The notes beneath the pieces are model-generated. The model worked only from the letters and a program-made list of their open reading frames with translations, made no database searches and was not told where the DNA came from. 64,000 nucleotides of DNA from Candidatus Peribacteria bacterium (GTDB lineage: Bacteria > Patescibacteriota > Gracilibacteria > Peribacterales > Peribacteraceae): the NCBI GenBank assembly GCA_023038255.1, contig CP082927.1, positions 572,146-636,145 of the forward strand. Reading direction: 5' to 3'. Shown piece after piece: positions 26,738-33,910 of this stretch (position 1 is the stretch's first letter; the number at the start of each line of letters is the position of its first letter). The position numbers and the translations under genes are program-made.

Positions 26738-26760
26738 TTATGATACAAAATTGATCATAA
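26738..26760. promoter_or_regulatory. palindromic operator-like site
   Basis: TTATGAT (26738-26744) and its exact complement ATCATAA (26754-26760) are separated by 9 bp. The site ends 5 bp before the -35 of the next gene. Confidence 0.45.
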
Positions 26761-26765
26761 AGGTA

Positions 26766-26793
26766 TTGAACTATGGGTGTACGAGTGTACACT
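26766..26793 (+). promoter_or_regulatory. promoter of the 26818 gene
   Basis: TTGAAC (26766-26771), 16-base spacer, TACACT (26788-26793) preceded by TG. The in-frame ATG at 26773 lies within it, so the start at 26818 is chosen. Apart from this promoter and the palindrome, the 26582-26765 stretch shows nothing. Confidence 0.5.
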
Positions 26794-26817
26794 TATCACG
26801 TTCTTCCCCACCCACCC

Positions 26818-27060
26818 ATGATCACCTCGCTCTTCAACACTTCCCTCGTTATTGATTTCTCCGATACGCAACACACAGACAAACATCCTCTTCTTATTGA
26901 ATCTGAAATCCGGAACCTGATTGAGTTCATTCAATCACATCCGGAACGCCGTTCCATTCATGTCTACCTGCGTAGCGGTATTGTGAGTGCCACCAACCGC
27001 AAACTGCAGAGCCGTCTTCAGTCACTCGGGTGCAGAGTGACTGCAAAAATTTCACTGTAA
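26818..27060 (+). CDS. small hypothetical protein
   Basis: An 80-aa soluble protein with alternating strands and helices (SLVIDFSD, ESEIRNLIEFIQSH, SIHVYLRSG, NRKLQSRLQSLGCRVTAKISL), a pattern that suggests a small alpha/beta domain. No family is recognised. Its promoter and the palindrome upstream suggest regulated expression. It lies 29 bp before an SLH-domain gene that has its own -10. Confidence 0.5.
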   Translation: MITSLFNTSLVIDFSDTQHTDKHPLLIESEIRNLIEFIQSHPERRSIHVYLRSGIVSATNRKLQSRLQSLGCRVTAKISL

Positions 27061-27077
27061 AACAACAGTTTCTTCTG

Positions 27078-27083
27078 TAGCAT
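27078..27083 (+). promoter_or_regulatory. -10 of the SLH-CAP gene
   Basis: TAGCAT preceded by TG, ending 6 bases before a GTG start at 27090. This supports GTG as the true start, since the upstream ATG at 27082 leads to an early stop. Confidence 0.5.
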
Positions 27084-27089
27084 GGTCCG

Positions 27090-28253
27090 GTGTTTTCCAC
27101 TGTAGCCGGAATCATCGCTTTACTGGTGCCTTTGTCCTATGGGGCGGAGGGGAAATTCGACGATGTTCCGTCAACCGCCGCTCATGCGGAGGCAATTGAA
27201 TATCTGAGATCCAAAGAAATTATTTCCGGATACAAGGACAATACATTCCGCCCTGAGCGCACAGTCAACCGTGCGGAATTTGTGAAGGTCCTCACAAAGC
27301 TGATGGTCAGCCCGAATGAGATAGATGAATGCACACGGACCAACCGTGACAGATTTACTGATGTCCCCATGAGCAGCTGGTTTGCATCTTTTGTGTGCGC
27401 CGCAAAAGCAAAAGGATTCATCAATGGATATGAAGACAATACGTTCCATCCGGCTGAGACAATGAATATTGCAGAAGCATCAAAAATTCTTGCCGTTGCA
27501 TTTGATCTTCATCTTGGCGAGAAAGATCCAGCTCTGTGGTACAAGCCTTATGTCACAGCGCTTACCGGAGTAAACGCAATTCCCGCAGATGTCCGAGCGA
27601 CCGGTGAATCACTGACACGCGGTGTCATGGCAGACATGCTCTGGCGCCTGAAAGAATCAAAAACAGATCAGCCTGCAGCCAATGAACACGCGCTTATTGC
27701 AGCACAGTGCGATTGGTTTGCCGAAGAGAGCATTCCCCGGGTTGATATGCAGGAAGTGCGCAGAGTCTGGACCAAGTGGATAAATGACGTACGAACCAGT
27801 ATGAATCTTGCGCCCTACACGCAGGATAAGCAGCTCAATAAAACAGCAGTACTCTGGTCACAGCGCTCGAGAGATATCGGAAGCATTACACACAAACGTC
27901 CGGGGCAAACCGCATACTACGATTACAAAGGTATCGAAGGGTGGTTTTCCAAGCAGGACATCGATTTTGCCAATGTGAAAAGTTCCACCTTTACAGAAAA
28001 TATCGGCTGGGGGATTTTCAAATGCAAAAAACAAGATTGCACGCAGGACCTCATTGATTCCATCCGCACAACATTCGATTTCTTTATGAGCGAAAAAGGA
28101 AAAGCATACAGCCCGCATTACAACAGTATCGTGGAGCCACAGTTCCGTCTGATCGGTACAGGAATTTCTGCTGATCCTTCAACGGGAAAATATTTCATCA
28201 CGACGCATTACGGAACATCGATTACATCAAATCCAGATCCAGTGTGTCTGTAA
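27090..28253 (+). CDS. secreted SLH- and CAP-domain protein
   Basis: A 387-aa exported protein. A short signal peptide (VAGIIALLVPLSYGAEG) precedes two S-layer homology repeats (KFDDVPSTAAHAEAIEYL...GYKDNTFRPERTVNRAEF and FTDVPMSSWF...GYEDNTFHPAETMNIAEA), then a partial third. The C-terminal half (from about residue 225) is a CAP/SCP domain: WTKWINDVRTSMNLAPY, AVLWSQRSRDIGSITHKRP, TENIGWGIF and HYNSI. The SLH part should bind it to cell-wall polymer, and the CAP part is of unknown activity. It starts with GTG and is probably leaderless. Confidence 0.85.
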   Translation: MFSTVAGIIALLVPLSYGAEGKFDDVPSTAAHAEAIEYLRSKEIISGYKDNTFRPERTVNRAEFVKVLTKLMVSPNEIDECTRTNRDRFTDVPMSSWFASFVCAAKAKGFINGYEDNTFHPAETMNIAEASKILAVAFDLHLGEKDPALWYKPYVTALTGVNAIPADVRATGESLTRGVMADMLWRLKESKTDQPAANEHALIAAQCDWFAEESIPRVDMQEVRRVWTKWINDVRTSMNLAPYTQDKQLNKTAVLWSQRSRDIGSITHKRPGQTAYYDYKGIEGWFSKQDIDFANVKSSTFTENIGWGIFKCKKQDCTQDLIDSIRTTFDFFMSEKGKAYSPHYNSIVEPQFRLIGTGISADPSTGKYFITTHYGTSITSNPDPVCL

Positions 28254-28264
28254 GGGGTAAAATC

Positions 28265-28355
28265 GAAATTCTACATTTGCAACTCTAATCTAACTGGAAA
28301 TAATTTTATAGTATTCATAGCAGACTCGAATGTAGTATTTAGTATTTAGAATTTT
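28265..28355 (+). repeat. intergenic inverted-repeat element, copy 2
   Basis: GAAATTCTA (28265-28273) and TAGAATTTT (28347-28355, one mismatch) bound a 91-bp element. It shares GAAATTCTACAT at its left end and AACTGGA inside with the copy at 4900-4964. It also follows a stop codon closely, by 11 bp. Confidence 0.45.
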
Positions 28356-28426
28356 TAAAAGCAAGCACTTTTTTGTCATTTTTGCATCTCGTCCATGTCT
28401 TAACTCTGAACCTTACCCCTTCCTCT

Positions 28427-29167
28427 ATGTCACGATCCTTCCTCACTTTTATAGCCGGCGTAACGCTTGCTATCGCCATTCCGACAATGGCACAAACCTA
28501 TCGCTCCACCTTTCCGGATGTTCCGGCTGATTCGTCATCAGCCGCAGATATTGAACGCATGGCCGAACTCGGCATTATCCGTGGCTACGAAAACGGCTGG
28601 TTTGGACCGAATAATTCAGTCACACGTGCGCAAGTTGCCATTATGCTGAACCGATACGATCAGACGGTGATACAGCCGCTGCGTGATCAGCTGAATGCCA
28701 TCAATAAAGAGTTGGGTTTGAATCAGATGTGTAACGGCCATGTGGTTGGAGACGCATACAAATCTCCCGATGGCTGTAATACATGCACGTGTACCCTTCA
28801 GGGTGAAATCTGCACACTCAGGGCATGTGCACCAACCTCTAAAAGCAGCTCATCCAAATCATCATCACGCGCTTCATCCAAGAGTTCGGGGGCAGTGTGT
28901 GGCAATGCTATCTGCGAAGCGGGAGAGGATCTCTACTGTCCTCCGTGCGAACCCGGAAAAGTCTGCGCCCAGTATTGCATAGCCGGAAGCTGCATGCGTG
29001 ATTGCAGGGCATCAAGCTCGTCTTCCGTGAGCAGTGCGTTTGGGTGTCGGCCGTACATGTGCAATGACGGTACAACAATTCCTGCATGTACCGACGACGG
29101 GCATGTCATTAACTACTTTGCTCCACCCTGCATGACCCACGGAGGCGAATCGCAATCTTCCCGTTGA
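28427..29167 (+). CDS. secreted SLH-domain protein with Cys-rich modules and Ser linkers
   Basis: A 246-aa exported protein. The signal peptide is SRSFLTFIAGVTLAIAIP through AQ. A single SLH repeat (FPDVPADSSSAADIERMAELGIIRGYENGWFGPNNSVTRAQ, read in parts) is followed by a short helix and three Cys-rich modules: CNTCTCTLQGEICTLRAC, CGNAICEAGEDLYCPPC and CRPYMCNDGTTIPACT. Ser-rich spacers (SKSSSSKSSS, SSSSVSS) separate them. The Cys pairs imply disulphides formed outside the cell. The modules resemble small extracellular EGF/VWC-like folds; their binding role is unknown. Confidence 0.75.
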   Translation: MSRSFLTFIAGVTLAIAIPTMAQTYRSTFPDVPADSSSAADIERMAELGIIRGYENGWFGPNNSVTRAQVAIMLNRYDQTVIQPLRDQLNAINKELGLNQMCNGHVVGDAYKSPDGCNTCTCTLQGEICTLRACAPTSKSSSSKSSSRASSKSSGAVCGNAICEAGEDLYCPPCEPGKVCAQYCIAGSCMRDCRASSSSSVSSAFGCRPYMCNDGTTIPACTDDGHVINYFAPPCMTHGGESQSSR

Positions 29168-29174
29168 TGTTCTC

Positions 29175-30005
29175 TTACAATGACCGGAAGGCCTTGCGTG
29201 TGACGATGAGCAGTACGACAGTTGTCAGTACGACTGCAATCCACACCGCAGGGCCGGTTTCCGGCGTGCTGAACGGCGTGTGATTCGAAACGGCAGGAGA
29301 CTGCCCGGACGGCTGGCGGTCAGGCAACGGCATATTGCCGCTTCCGACAGTGTACGGATTGACCGGTACCTGTGTGACAGTGGCAACCGGAGCTGCAGGA
29401 GACAGAGATGCAGCAGAGGACGCAACAGGCGTCACTACGACAGGAGAGGTACTGCTGGATGATGAAGATGATTCCACAATATCAGACGGAACATAGGGAT
29501 CCATCTGTACGCCACCCTGGATAAGAATCTGGCCGCTGACAATATCCGATGTTTTGGAAATATACGGATACGCTCCGGACGTTGCTGTCAGAGGAATCAG
29601 AATGTGCGTGCTGCTGCCCGGAAAAATGGCAGAGGTGACAAAAGGTTTTCCGTCGTCGGTCGGAAGAGTGTCGGAGGAGAGCACATGCGGAATGGAGTCA
29701 TCATTTGTCCAGGTAATAGTGGATCCAGGCTGAACTGTGATTGTGACAGGATCAGCGCCGTTTTCTGTAATATGGACGGTGATCGAAGACGGATTGACCT
29801 GGCCGCCGAGGGAGAAAAGACCGTATCCCTGAAGTGCGGCAACACCCGCAAGGAAGAACAGGAAAATACCGGCAAAAGCGGCAGGACGGCGGTGTGCACG
29901 GACTGGCATGCGTTCAGAATCTGTCTGAGACTGCTTTATGCGAACAGGAACAGCCTGCTCATCGCTGTCGTCAGTAGACTGCCAGTGCGGATGAAGGGTG
30001 GTCAT
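29175..30005 (-). CDS. surface cupredoxin-fold protein with ETGP sorting signal
   Basis: A 276-aa protein with a cytoplasmic tail of about 40 residues, a membrane helix (42-62), a cupredoxin-like domain (75-165: ITVQPGSTITWTNDDSIPH), a Ser/Pro/Val-rich stalk and a C-terminal PETGPA (248-253), helix and RKAFRSL tail. Only His107 of the four copper ligands is kept: the Y-x-Y-x-C-x2-H-x3-M signature reads YPYISKTSDIVSG, so Cys, His and Met are absent. Copper binding is unlikely. Its ATGA overlap with the cohesin gene puts it third in a surface operon. Confidence 0.75.
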   Translation of the reverse strand: MTTLHPHWQSTDDSDEQAVPVRIKQSQTDSERMPVRAHRRPAAFAGIFLFFLAGVAALQGYGLFSLGGQVNPSSITVHITENGADPVTITVQPGSTITWTNDDSIPHVLSSDTLPTDDGKPFVTSAIFPGSSTHILIPLTATSGAYPYISKTSDIVSGQILIQGGVQMDPYVPSDIVESSSSSSSTSPVVVTPVASSAASLSPAAPVATVTQVPVNPYTVGSGNMPLPDRQPSGQSPAVSNHTPFSTPETGPAVWIAVVLTTVVLLIVTRKAFRSL

Positions 30006-31375
30006 ACTTTGGCGCTGAGCTGTCTGCGGAATGCGAGTCCTGTGCCGATGACGGCAGACAAGAGGACAAAGAGCATAACAGTCGATGCGGGGCCGGTTTC
30101 TCCGGACACATTGCCTCCAGTGCGCGGAGTGTTTGGTGCGCGATTAATGGCGCTTGCACTCAATGGAGACGTTGACGTTGCAGGATTACCGACACTGATA
30201 CCAACTTCCTGGCTGAAGTCTGTTTCACGGTTATCTTTCGAGACGCCGCGGACGGCAAAGTAGTACGTCACCCCTTCCGGCAAAGCGCGGATAGTAATGT
30301 TCGTACTGTTCTTGTCCACGCTGCGCTTCTGCAGATACTGTCCGCTGATAGTGCCGTAATACACGTTGTAACCGACGAGATCTGCGGACGGCAGCTTGTT
30401 CCATGCAAGGAAGACAGAACTTCCTTCCGTTGTAACTTTCAGCTGCTGTACCTGGAGCATTTCAAAGACACCAGAAGTCGATCCAGACGGTGCAGAGGAT
30501 GCATTGTCGCCAGCAGATGACACAGATGAGGACGCCAATGATTCAGTGGATGAAGAGACAGAACCAGCGACCGGAGTAGAACTTGCTGTTCCGCCGGTAG
30601 CAGACGGCAAGACCTTCACCAGAAGAGAGCCCGGGGTTGCTGTTGCGCTATTTGTCTCCGTGGAACCATCCATCGTGATGATAGCCGTGTGACTGCCGAC
30701 TGTTCCTGTTGCGTCATAAAACGTCATGGGAACAGCGGTCTGTGTCCCGGGCAGCATGTGCAGGCGGATGCGTGCAACAATAATGCTCTGTCCGTTCTGA
30801 GGAGTTGTTGCAGCGCCGCTGACTTTGATCATACCGTCAGTCGTAGAGAAATCGTTTTCACCCGGAGTCGGTGTCGGGAAGGCATTTGCAACTTCAATCA
30901 ATTCTCCTTCCATGACGGTCGGGTCATACGCAATCCATGCGCGGAAGCGCTGAATAGGTTTGGACGTCGGATTCTTGATGATGAGATCCATGTCGAGTGC
31001 ATCCCCCTCACGCAGTTCAGACGTCTGTCGCGTGAGCGGGTCTTTCACCTCGTACGACGCACAGGAAGAATCCGGTACGGGTGCAACCCCTTCTTTTGGT
31101 GCAACGGCAAACGCTGTGCGGTACTCCGCACTGTCACAGTGCGGACGAAGTTCAAACATAGTGCCCTGAGCTGCAGCATCTGTTGCAGCACCGTTCATTG
31201 CACCATTGTTCGCAGTATTGTTTGTAGACGGGCCAGCAGCGTACTCACGTCCATCGCCAAGCGGCGGGAGCATTTCGAAAGACTGCGCAAATGCCTGTGT
31301 CTGCATAGACAGCACAACGCTGGCTGCAACAAGCAGAGTGCGGGCGCGCCGGCGACAGGTTGTGTGTGTGTTCAT
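30002..31375 (-). CDS. cohesin- and Fn3-domain surface protein with ETGP sorting signal
   Basis: A 457-aa exported protein. A signal peptide (residues 1-30, ending TQAFA) and a low-complexity Asn/Ala segment precede a cohesin-like domain at 108-257 (REGDALDMDLIIKN, FRAWIAYDPTVMEG, DGMIKVSGAAT, IIVARIRLHMLPG). A Ser/Ala linker, a fibronectin type III domain at 306-397 (VFLAWNKLPSADLVGYNVYY, YYFAVRGVSKDNRE) and GETGPA (425-430) with a membrane helix and RRQ tail follow. Cohesins bind dockerins, and a dockerin gene lies 31 bp upstream. A frame extension to 31420 has no signal character. Cohesin is assigned by pattern. Confidence 0.75.
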   Translation of the reverse strand: MNTHTTCRRRARTLLVAASVVLSMQTQAFAQSFEMLPPLGDGREYAAGPSTNNTANNGAMNGAATDAAAQGTMFELRPHCDSAEYRTAFAVAPKEGVAPVPDSSCASYEVKDPLTRQTSELREGDALDMDLIIKNPTSKPIQRFRAWIAYDPTVMEGELIEVANAFPTPTPGENDFSTTDGMIKVSGAATTPQNGQSIIVARIRLHMLPGTQTAVPMTFYDATGTVGSHTAIITMDGSTETNSATATPGSLLVKVLPSATGGTASSTPVAGSVSSSTESLASSSVSSAGDNASSAPSGSTSGVFEMLQVQQLKVTTEGSSVFLAWNKLPSADLVGYNVYYGTISGQYLQKRSVDKNSTNITIRALPEGVTYYFAVRGVSKDNRETDFSQEVGISVGNPATSTSPLSASAINRAPNTPRTGGNVSGETGPASTVMLFVLLSAVIGTGLAFRRQLSAKV

Positions 31376-31406
31376 ATATGTATGTGTATATGGGCGAGAG
31401 AGACTC

Positions 31407-31739
31407 TCAACGGACAGCAATGTCGTTCAGGATGCGGATTGCATCGTCAATGGTGAGCGCGCCGTCACCATTCGGGTCGGCAAGGAGCTCATCAGGGGTT
31501 GCGTCTCTGTAGCCGTTTGCAATTTCCAGAATGGTAATCGCATCGCGCACATCAATGATTCCATCTTCTGAAATATCACCCGTGAGACGTGTGCCCGAGG
31601 CCTCCATCGGTGCAACAGTCTGGATATTGCCGGCAGTTTTAAGTCCCAGTGCGAAGGATGAAACGACAGCGAGTGTGCCGAGTCCGAGGATCGTGACCGG
31701 GAGAGAGTGCCAACGTGTTGTGGAGTGTTTCTTCGACAT
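31407..31739 (-). CDS. membrane-tethered dockerin protein
   Basis: A 110-aa protein made of an N-terminal signal or anchor helix (residues 13-36) and a type I dockerin. The two calcium loops are GDISEDGIIDVRD (Asp55, Ser57, Asp59, Asp63, Asp66) and ADPNGDGALTIDD (Asp88, Asn90, Asp92, Asp99), each followed by the recognition helix (AITILEIANGY, AIRILNDI). No enzymatic module is attached. It is the first gene of the dockerin-cohesin-cupredoxin operon, so binding to the neighbouring cohesin is the natural inference. Confidence 0.85.
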   Translation of the reverse strand: MSKKHSTTRWHSLPVTILGLGTLAVVSSFALGLKTAGNIQTVAPMEASGTRLTGDISEDGIIDVRDAITILEIANGYRDATPDELLADPNGDGALTIDDAIRILNDIAVR

Positions 31740-31747
31740 TTCCTTCT

Positions 31748-31753
31748 ATTGTA
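31748..31753 (-). promoter_or_regulatory. -10 of the dockerin-cohesin operon
   Basis: Minus-strand TACAAT, 8 bases before the ATG at 31739. Confidence 0.45.
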
Positions 31754-31843
31754 CCGTAAGAACGGTCTTTCCTCAACGCTGCTCTCATTGACGCAAACTG
31801 TATACATTTCAAAATACTAAAAAAGAAATTCTGCGCTGAGCTG

Positions 31844-31852
31844 TGCTAGAAT
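31844..31852 (+). promoter_or_regulatory. extended -10 of holA
   Basis: TGC-TAGAAT ending 7 bases before the GTG start at 31860. Confidence 0.55.
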
Positions 31853-31859
31853 CAGACTC

Positions 31860-32816
31860 GTGGCACCCTTCTTCCTCTTTACCGGCGAAAACACGTTTTT
31901 GCTCCGTACAGAGCGTCACCGCTGGATGCAGGAATTCCGCAAAAAGCATGGTGAGGATAACTGTACCATTATTGACGGACAGAAATTGACAATCAGAACA
32001 TTACTTGACGATGTAGCAGTTTTACCGTTTCTTGCGGATAAGCGTTTGGTGATTGTCGACACAGTGCCCAAATGTTCACGTGAGGAAGTTCAGGCCCTGG
32101 CAGCAGGAATACATCCTCAGGTCATCGTTGCTTTTTGTGATCCGAAACCAGACAAGCGGAGCAGTGGCGTGAAAGAAATTCTCGCAACGGCAGACGTGAA
32201 AGAATTTGCCCCTTTGAAAGGTTCGGCACTCAGGCAATGGGCAGATACTTTTGCGCGTGATGAAGGAGCAACGCTTGAGCCTGCTGCACGCGATGCGCTG
32301 ATTGAATTTTTGGGAGAAGATATGGATCTGCTCTCACAGGAAATACGGAAGCTCGCTCTCTACGCAACGGGCCGCTCTGTGACACGGATGGATGTAGAAA
32401 TGATGACCATTCCGTCTGATGAGGGCATTGTCTGGCGCATGACGGATTTACTGTGTGAAGGATCTCGTATCGAGGCACTCACGTATGCAAAACGCATGCT
32501 GGACCGTGGCGGTGATGCATATGGACTCTGGGCGATTTTGCTGTCCATGCTGAAAAATCTGGTACTTGTCCGTGCTGCCGTGCAAAGTGGCATGACGTCC
32601 TCCAAAGACATAGCCGATGCGACTGCAGTCCATATTTTTGCACTGCGGTCATTATTGCCCTATGCCAAGCGCATCAAAGACGAAGATACCAAGCGTTTTC
32701 TGGAGTGGGCAGTGCATGCCGATCGGGATTTGAAAACCGGCGTTATCCGCTCGACAGATGAGGCGCCACAGGAGCTGCAGGCATTGATTGACGAGTTTAT
32801 CCTGCACTCGCCGTAA
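31860..32816 (+). CDS. holA: DNA polymerase III delta subunit
   Basis: Clamp-loader subunit that opens the beta clamp. The 318-aa protein fits HolA: FLFTGENTFLLRTERHRW at the start, VAVLPFLADKRLVIVD, a lid region (LRQWADTFARDEG, LIEFLGEDMDLLSQEIRKLALYA) and a C-terminal collar domain (WAILLSMLKNLVLVRA). Like HolA generally, it lacks a functional Walker A. The GTG start at 31860 is supported by the -10 spacing. Confidence 0.88.
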   Translation: MAPFFLFTGENTFLLRTERHRWMQEFRKKHGEDNCTIIDGQKLTIRTLLDDVAVLPFLADKRLVIVDTVPKCSREEVQALAAGIHPQVIVAFCDPKPDKRSSGVKEILATADVKEFAPLKGSALRQWADTFARDEGATLEPAARDALIEFLGEDMDLLSQEIRKLALYATGRSVTRMDVEMMTIPSDEGIVWRMTDLLCEGSRIEALTYAKRMLDRGGDAYGLWAILLSMLKNLVLVRAAVQSGMTSSKDIADATAVHIFALRSLLPYAKRIKDEDTKRFLEWAVHADRDLKTGVIRSTDEAPQELQALIDEFILHSP

Positions 32817-32829
32817 ACCTTTCCACCAG

Positions 32830-33216
32830 TTAATCCATCTGACTCAAAATATCTTCAGCTGCTTTTTCTGCTGCTGTCTGGTCGGCGACTTCCTTACTGC
32901 TGAGTTCTTGGCGCTTCCGGTGCCGTTCTTCCTCGACTCCTTCCAGATCTACCGCTGCCTGTTTCTCGATCTCCGGAGCGTACTTTGCATCAATAGCAGC
33001 CAACTGATCTTTTTCATTGGTAAGAATCGTCCGTAGTTGCGTCACCTGATCGGGGGTCATCACCGGCAGGATATCAATCCAGTACTGTCTCTCTGTGTTT
33101 GTCATGCTCTCCGATGCAAGGACCAGATCCACAAGATCCGGATATTGCTCACGCACCTCGGGCGGAACGGTGACGACGCCTGAAGCGTCCGTTGCAGTTG
33201 TTGTGTCATCACTCAT
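32830..33216 (-). CDS. hypothetical protein
   Basis: A 128-aa acidic, helical protein starting MSDDTTTATDASG. A middle helical segment (MTNTERQYWIDILPVMTPDQVTQLRTIL, read in parts) is followed by a long charged coiled-coil (EKQAAVDLEGVEEERHRKRQELSSKEVADQTAAEKAAED). No signal, membrane helix or known domain is seen. The -10 6 bases upstream of 33216 fixes the start; a frame extension to 33243 falls in the promoter. Confidence 0.65.
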   Translation of the reverse strand: MSDDTTTATDASGVVTVPPEVREQYPDLVDLVLASESMTNTERQYWIDILPVMTPDQVTQLRTILTNEKDQLAAIDAKYAPEIEKQAAVDLEGVEEERHRKRQELSSKEVADQTAAEKAAEDILSQMD

Positions 33217-33222
33217 ACAGAA

Positions 33223-33251
33223 AGAGTAGTGCAAGTGTTGCACATCGTAAA
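33223..33251 (-). promoter_or_regulatory. promoter of the 32830-33216 gene
   Basis: Minus-strand TTTACG (33246-33251), 17-base spacer, TACTCT (33223-33228), then 6 bases to the ATG at 33216. Confidence 0.5.
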
Positions 33252-33275
33252 GTTATAGAGAGTCGTCAGCAGGAA

Positions 33276-33830
33276 TCAGGCAACTTTCACAATTTCAAAC
33301 TGCACGATGCCGGACGGTGTGTGGACTTTTACTTCATCGCCGCGAACGTGACTGAGCAAAGCCTTTCCGATAGGGGATTCGTTGCTGATTTTGAAGTCGA
33401 ACGGATCAGCTTCTGTTGCGCCCACGATGGTGTATGCCTGCTCTTCGTTTCCGGACAGGTCGCGGACAGTCACCGTCGAACCGATGTTCACTTCTTTGCC
33501 GAGTCTGTCGGATTTGTCGGTGATGATTTTTGCGCTCTTGATCTTGTGCTCAAGCTCCAGAATGCGTCCTTCAATAAATGCCTGCTCGTTTTTTGCTTCT
33601 TCGTACTCAGAGTTTTCCGATAGATCTCCGTAGGAAATAGCCTCTTTCAGGCGCTGTGCAACTTCTCTGCGGCGCGTCTCCTTCAAATGTTCAAGTTCAT
33701 CTTTCAACTTCTTCAAACCTTCTTTGGTGACAAATGTCTCATCGTCATCATCAAAAGGGGATGTGCCGGTTGAGGCGCTGTCGCTGGAAGTAACAGCTGA
33801 ATCGTCGAGGAAATCGTCTGATGTAGGCAT
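33276..33830 (-). CDS. greA: transcription elongation factor GreA
   Basis: Rescues backtracked RNA polymerase by stimulating transcript cleavage. The 184-aa protein has the N-terminal coiled-coil with the tip motif ISYGDLSENSEYEEAKNEQ (the acidic residues enter the polymerase channel) and the C-terminal FKBP-like domain (SNESPIGKALL, VKVHTPSGIVQFEI). Compared with E. coli GreA it has an extra acidic N-terminal tail of about 28 residues (DDSAVTSSDSASTG). The start at 33830 lies 10 bases after TATACT at 33841-33846. Confidence 0.95.
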   Translation of the reverse strand: MPTSDDFLDDSAVTSSDSASTGTSPFDDDDETFVTKEGLKKLKDELEHLKETRRREVAQRLKEAISYGDLSENSEYEEAKNEQAFIEGRILELEHKIKSAKIITDKSDRLGKEVNIGSTVTVRDLSGNEEQAYTIVGATEADPFDFKISNESPIGKALLSHVRGDEVKVHTPSGIVQFEIVKVA

Positions 33831-33840
33831 AGTGCCGCGT

Positions 33841-33846
33841 AGTATA
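33841..33846 (-). promoter_or_regulatory. -10 of greA
   Basis: Minus-strand TATACT, 10 bases before the ATG at 33830. Confidence 0.45.
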
Positions 33847-33910
33847 AAGAGGCTGGATGGGGGATACAAGGCCAGTTTCTGTGTTTATTCCGCTATGGAA
33901 GGGCTTTTCC

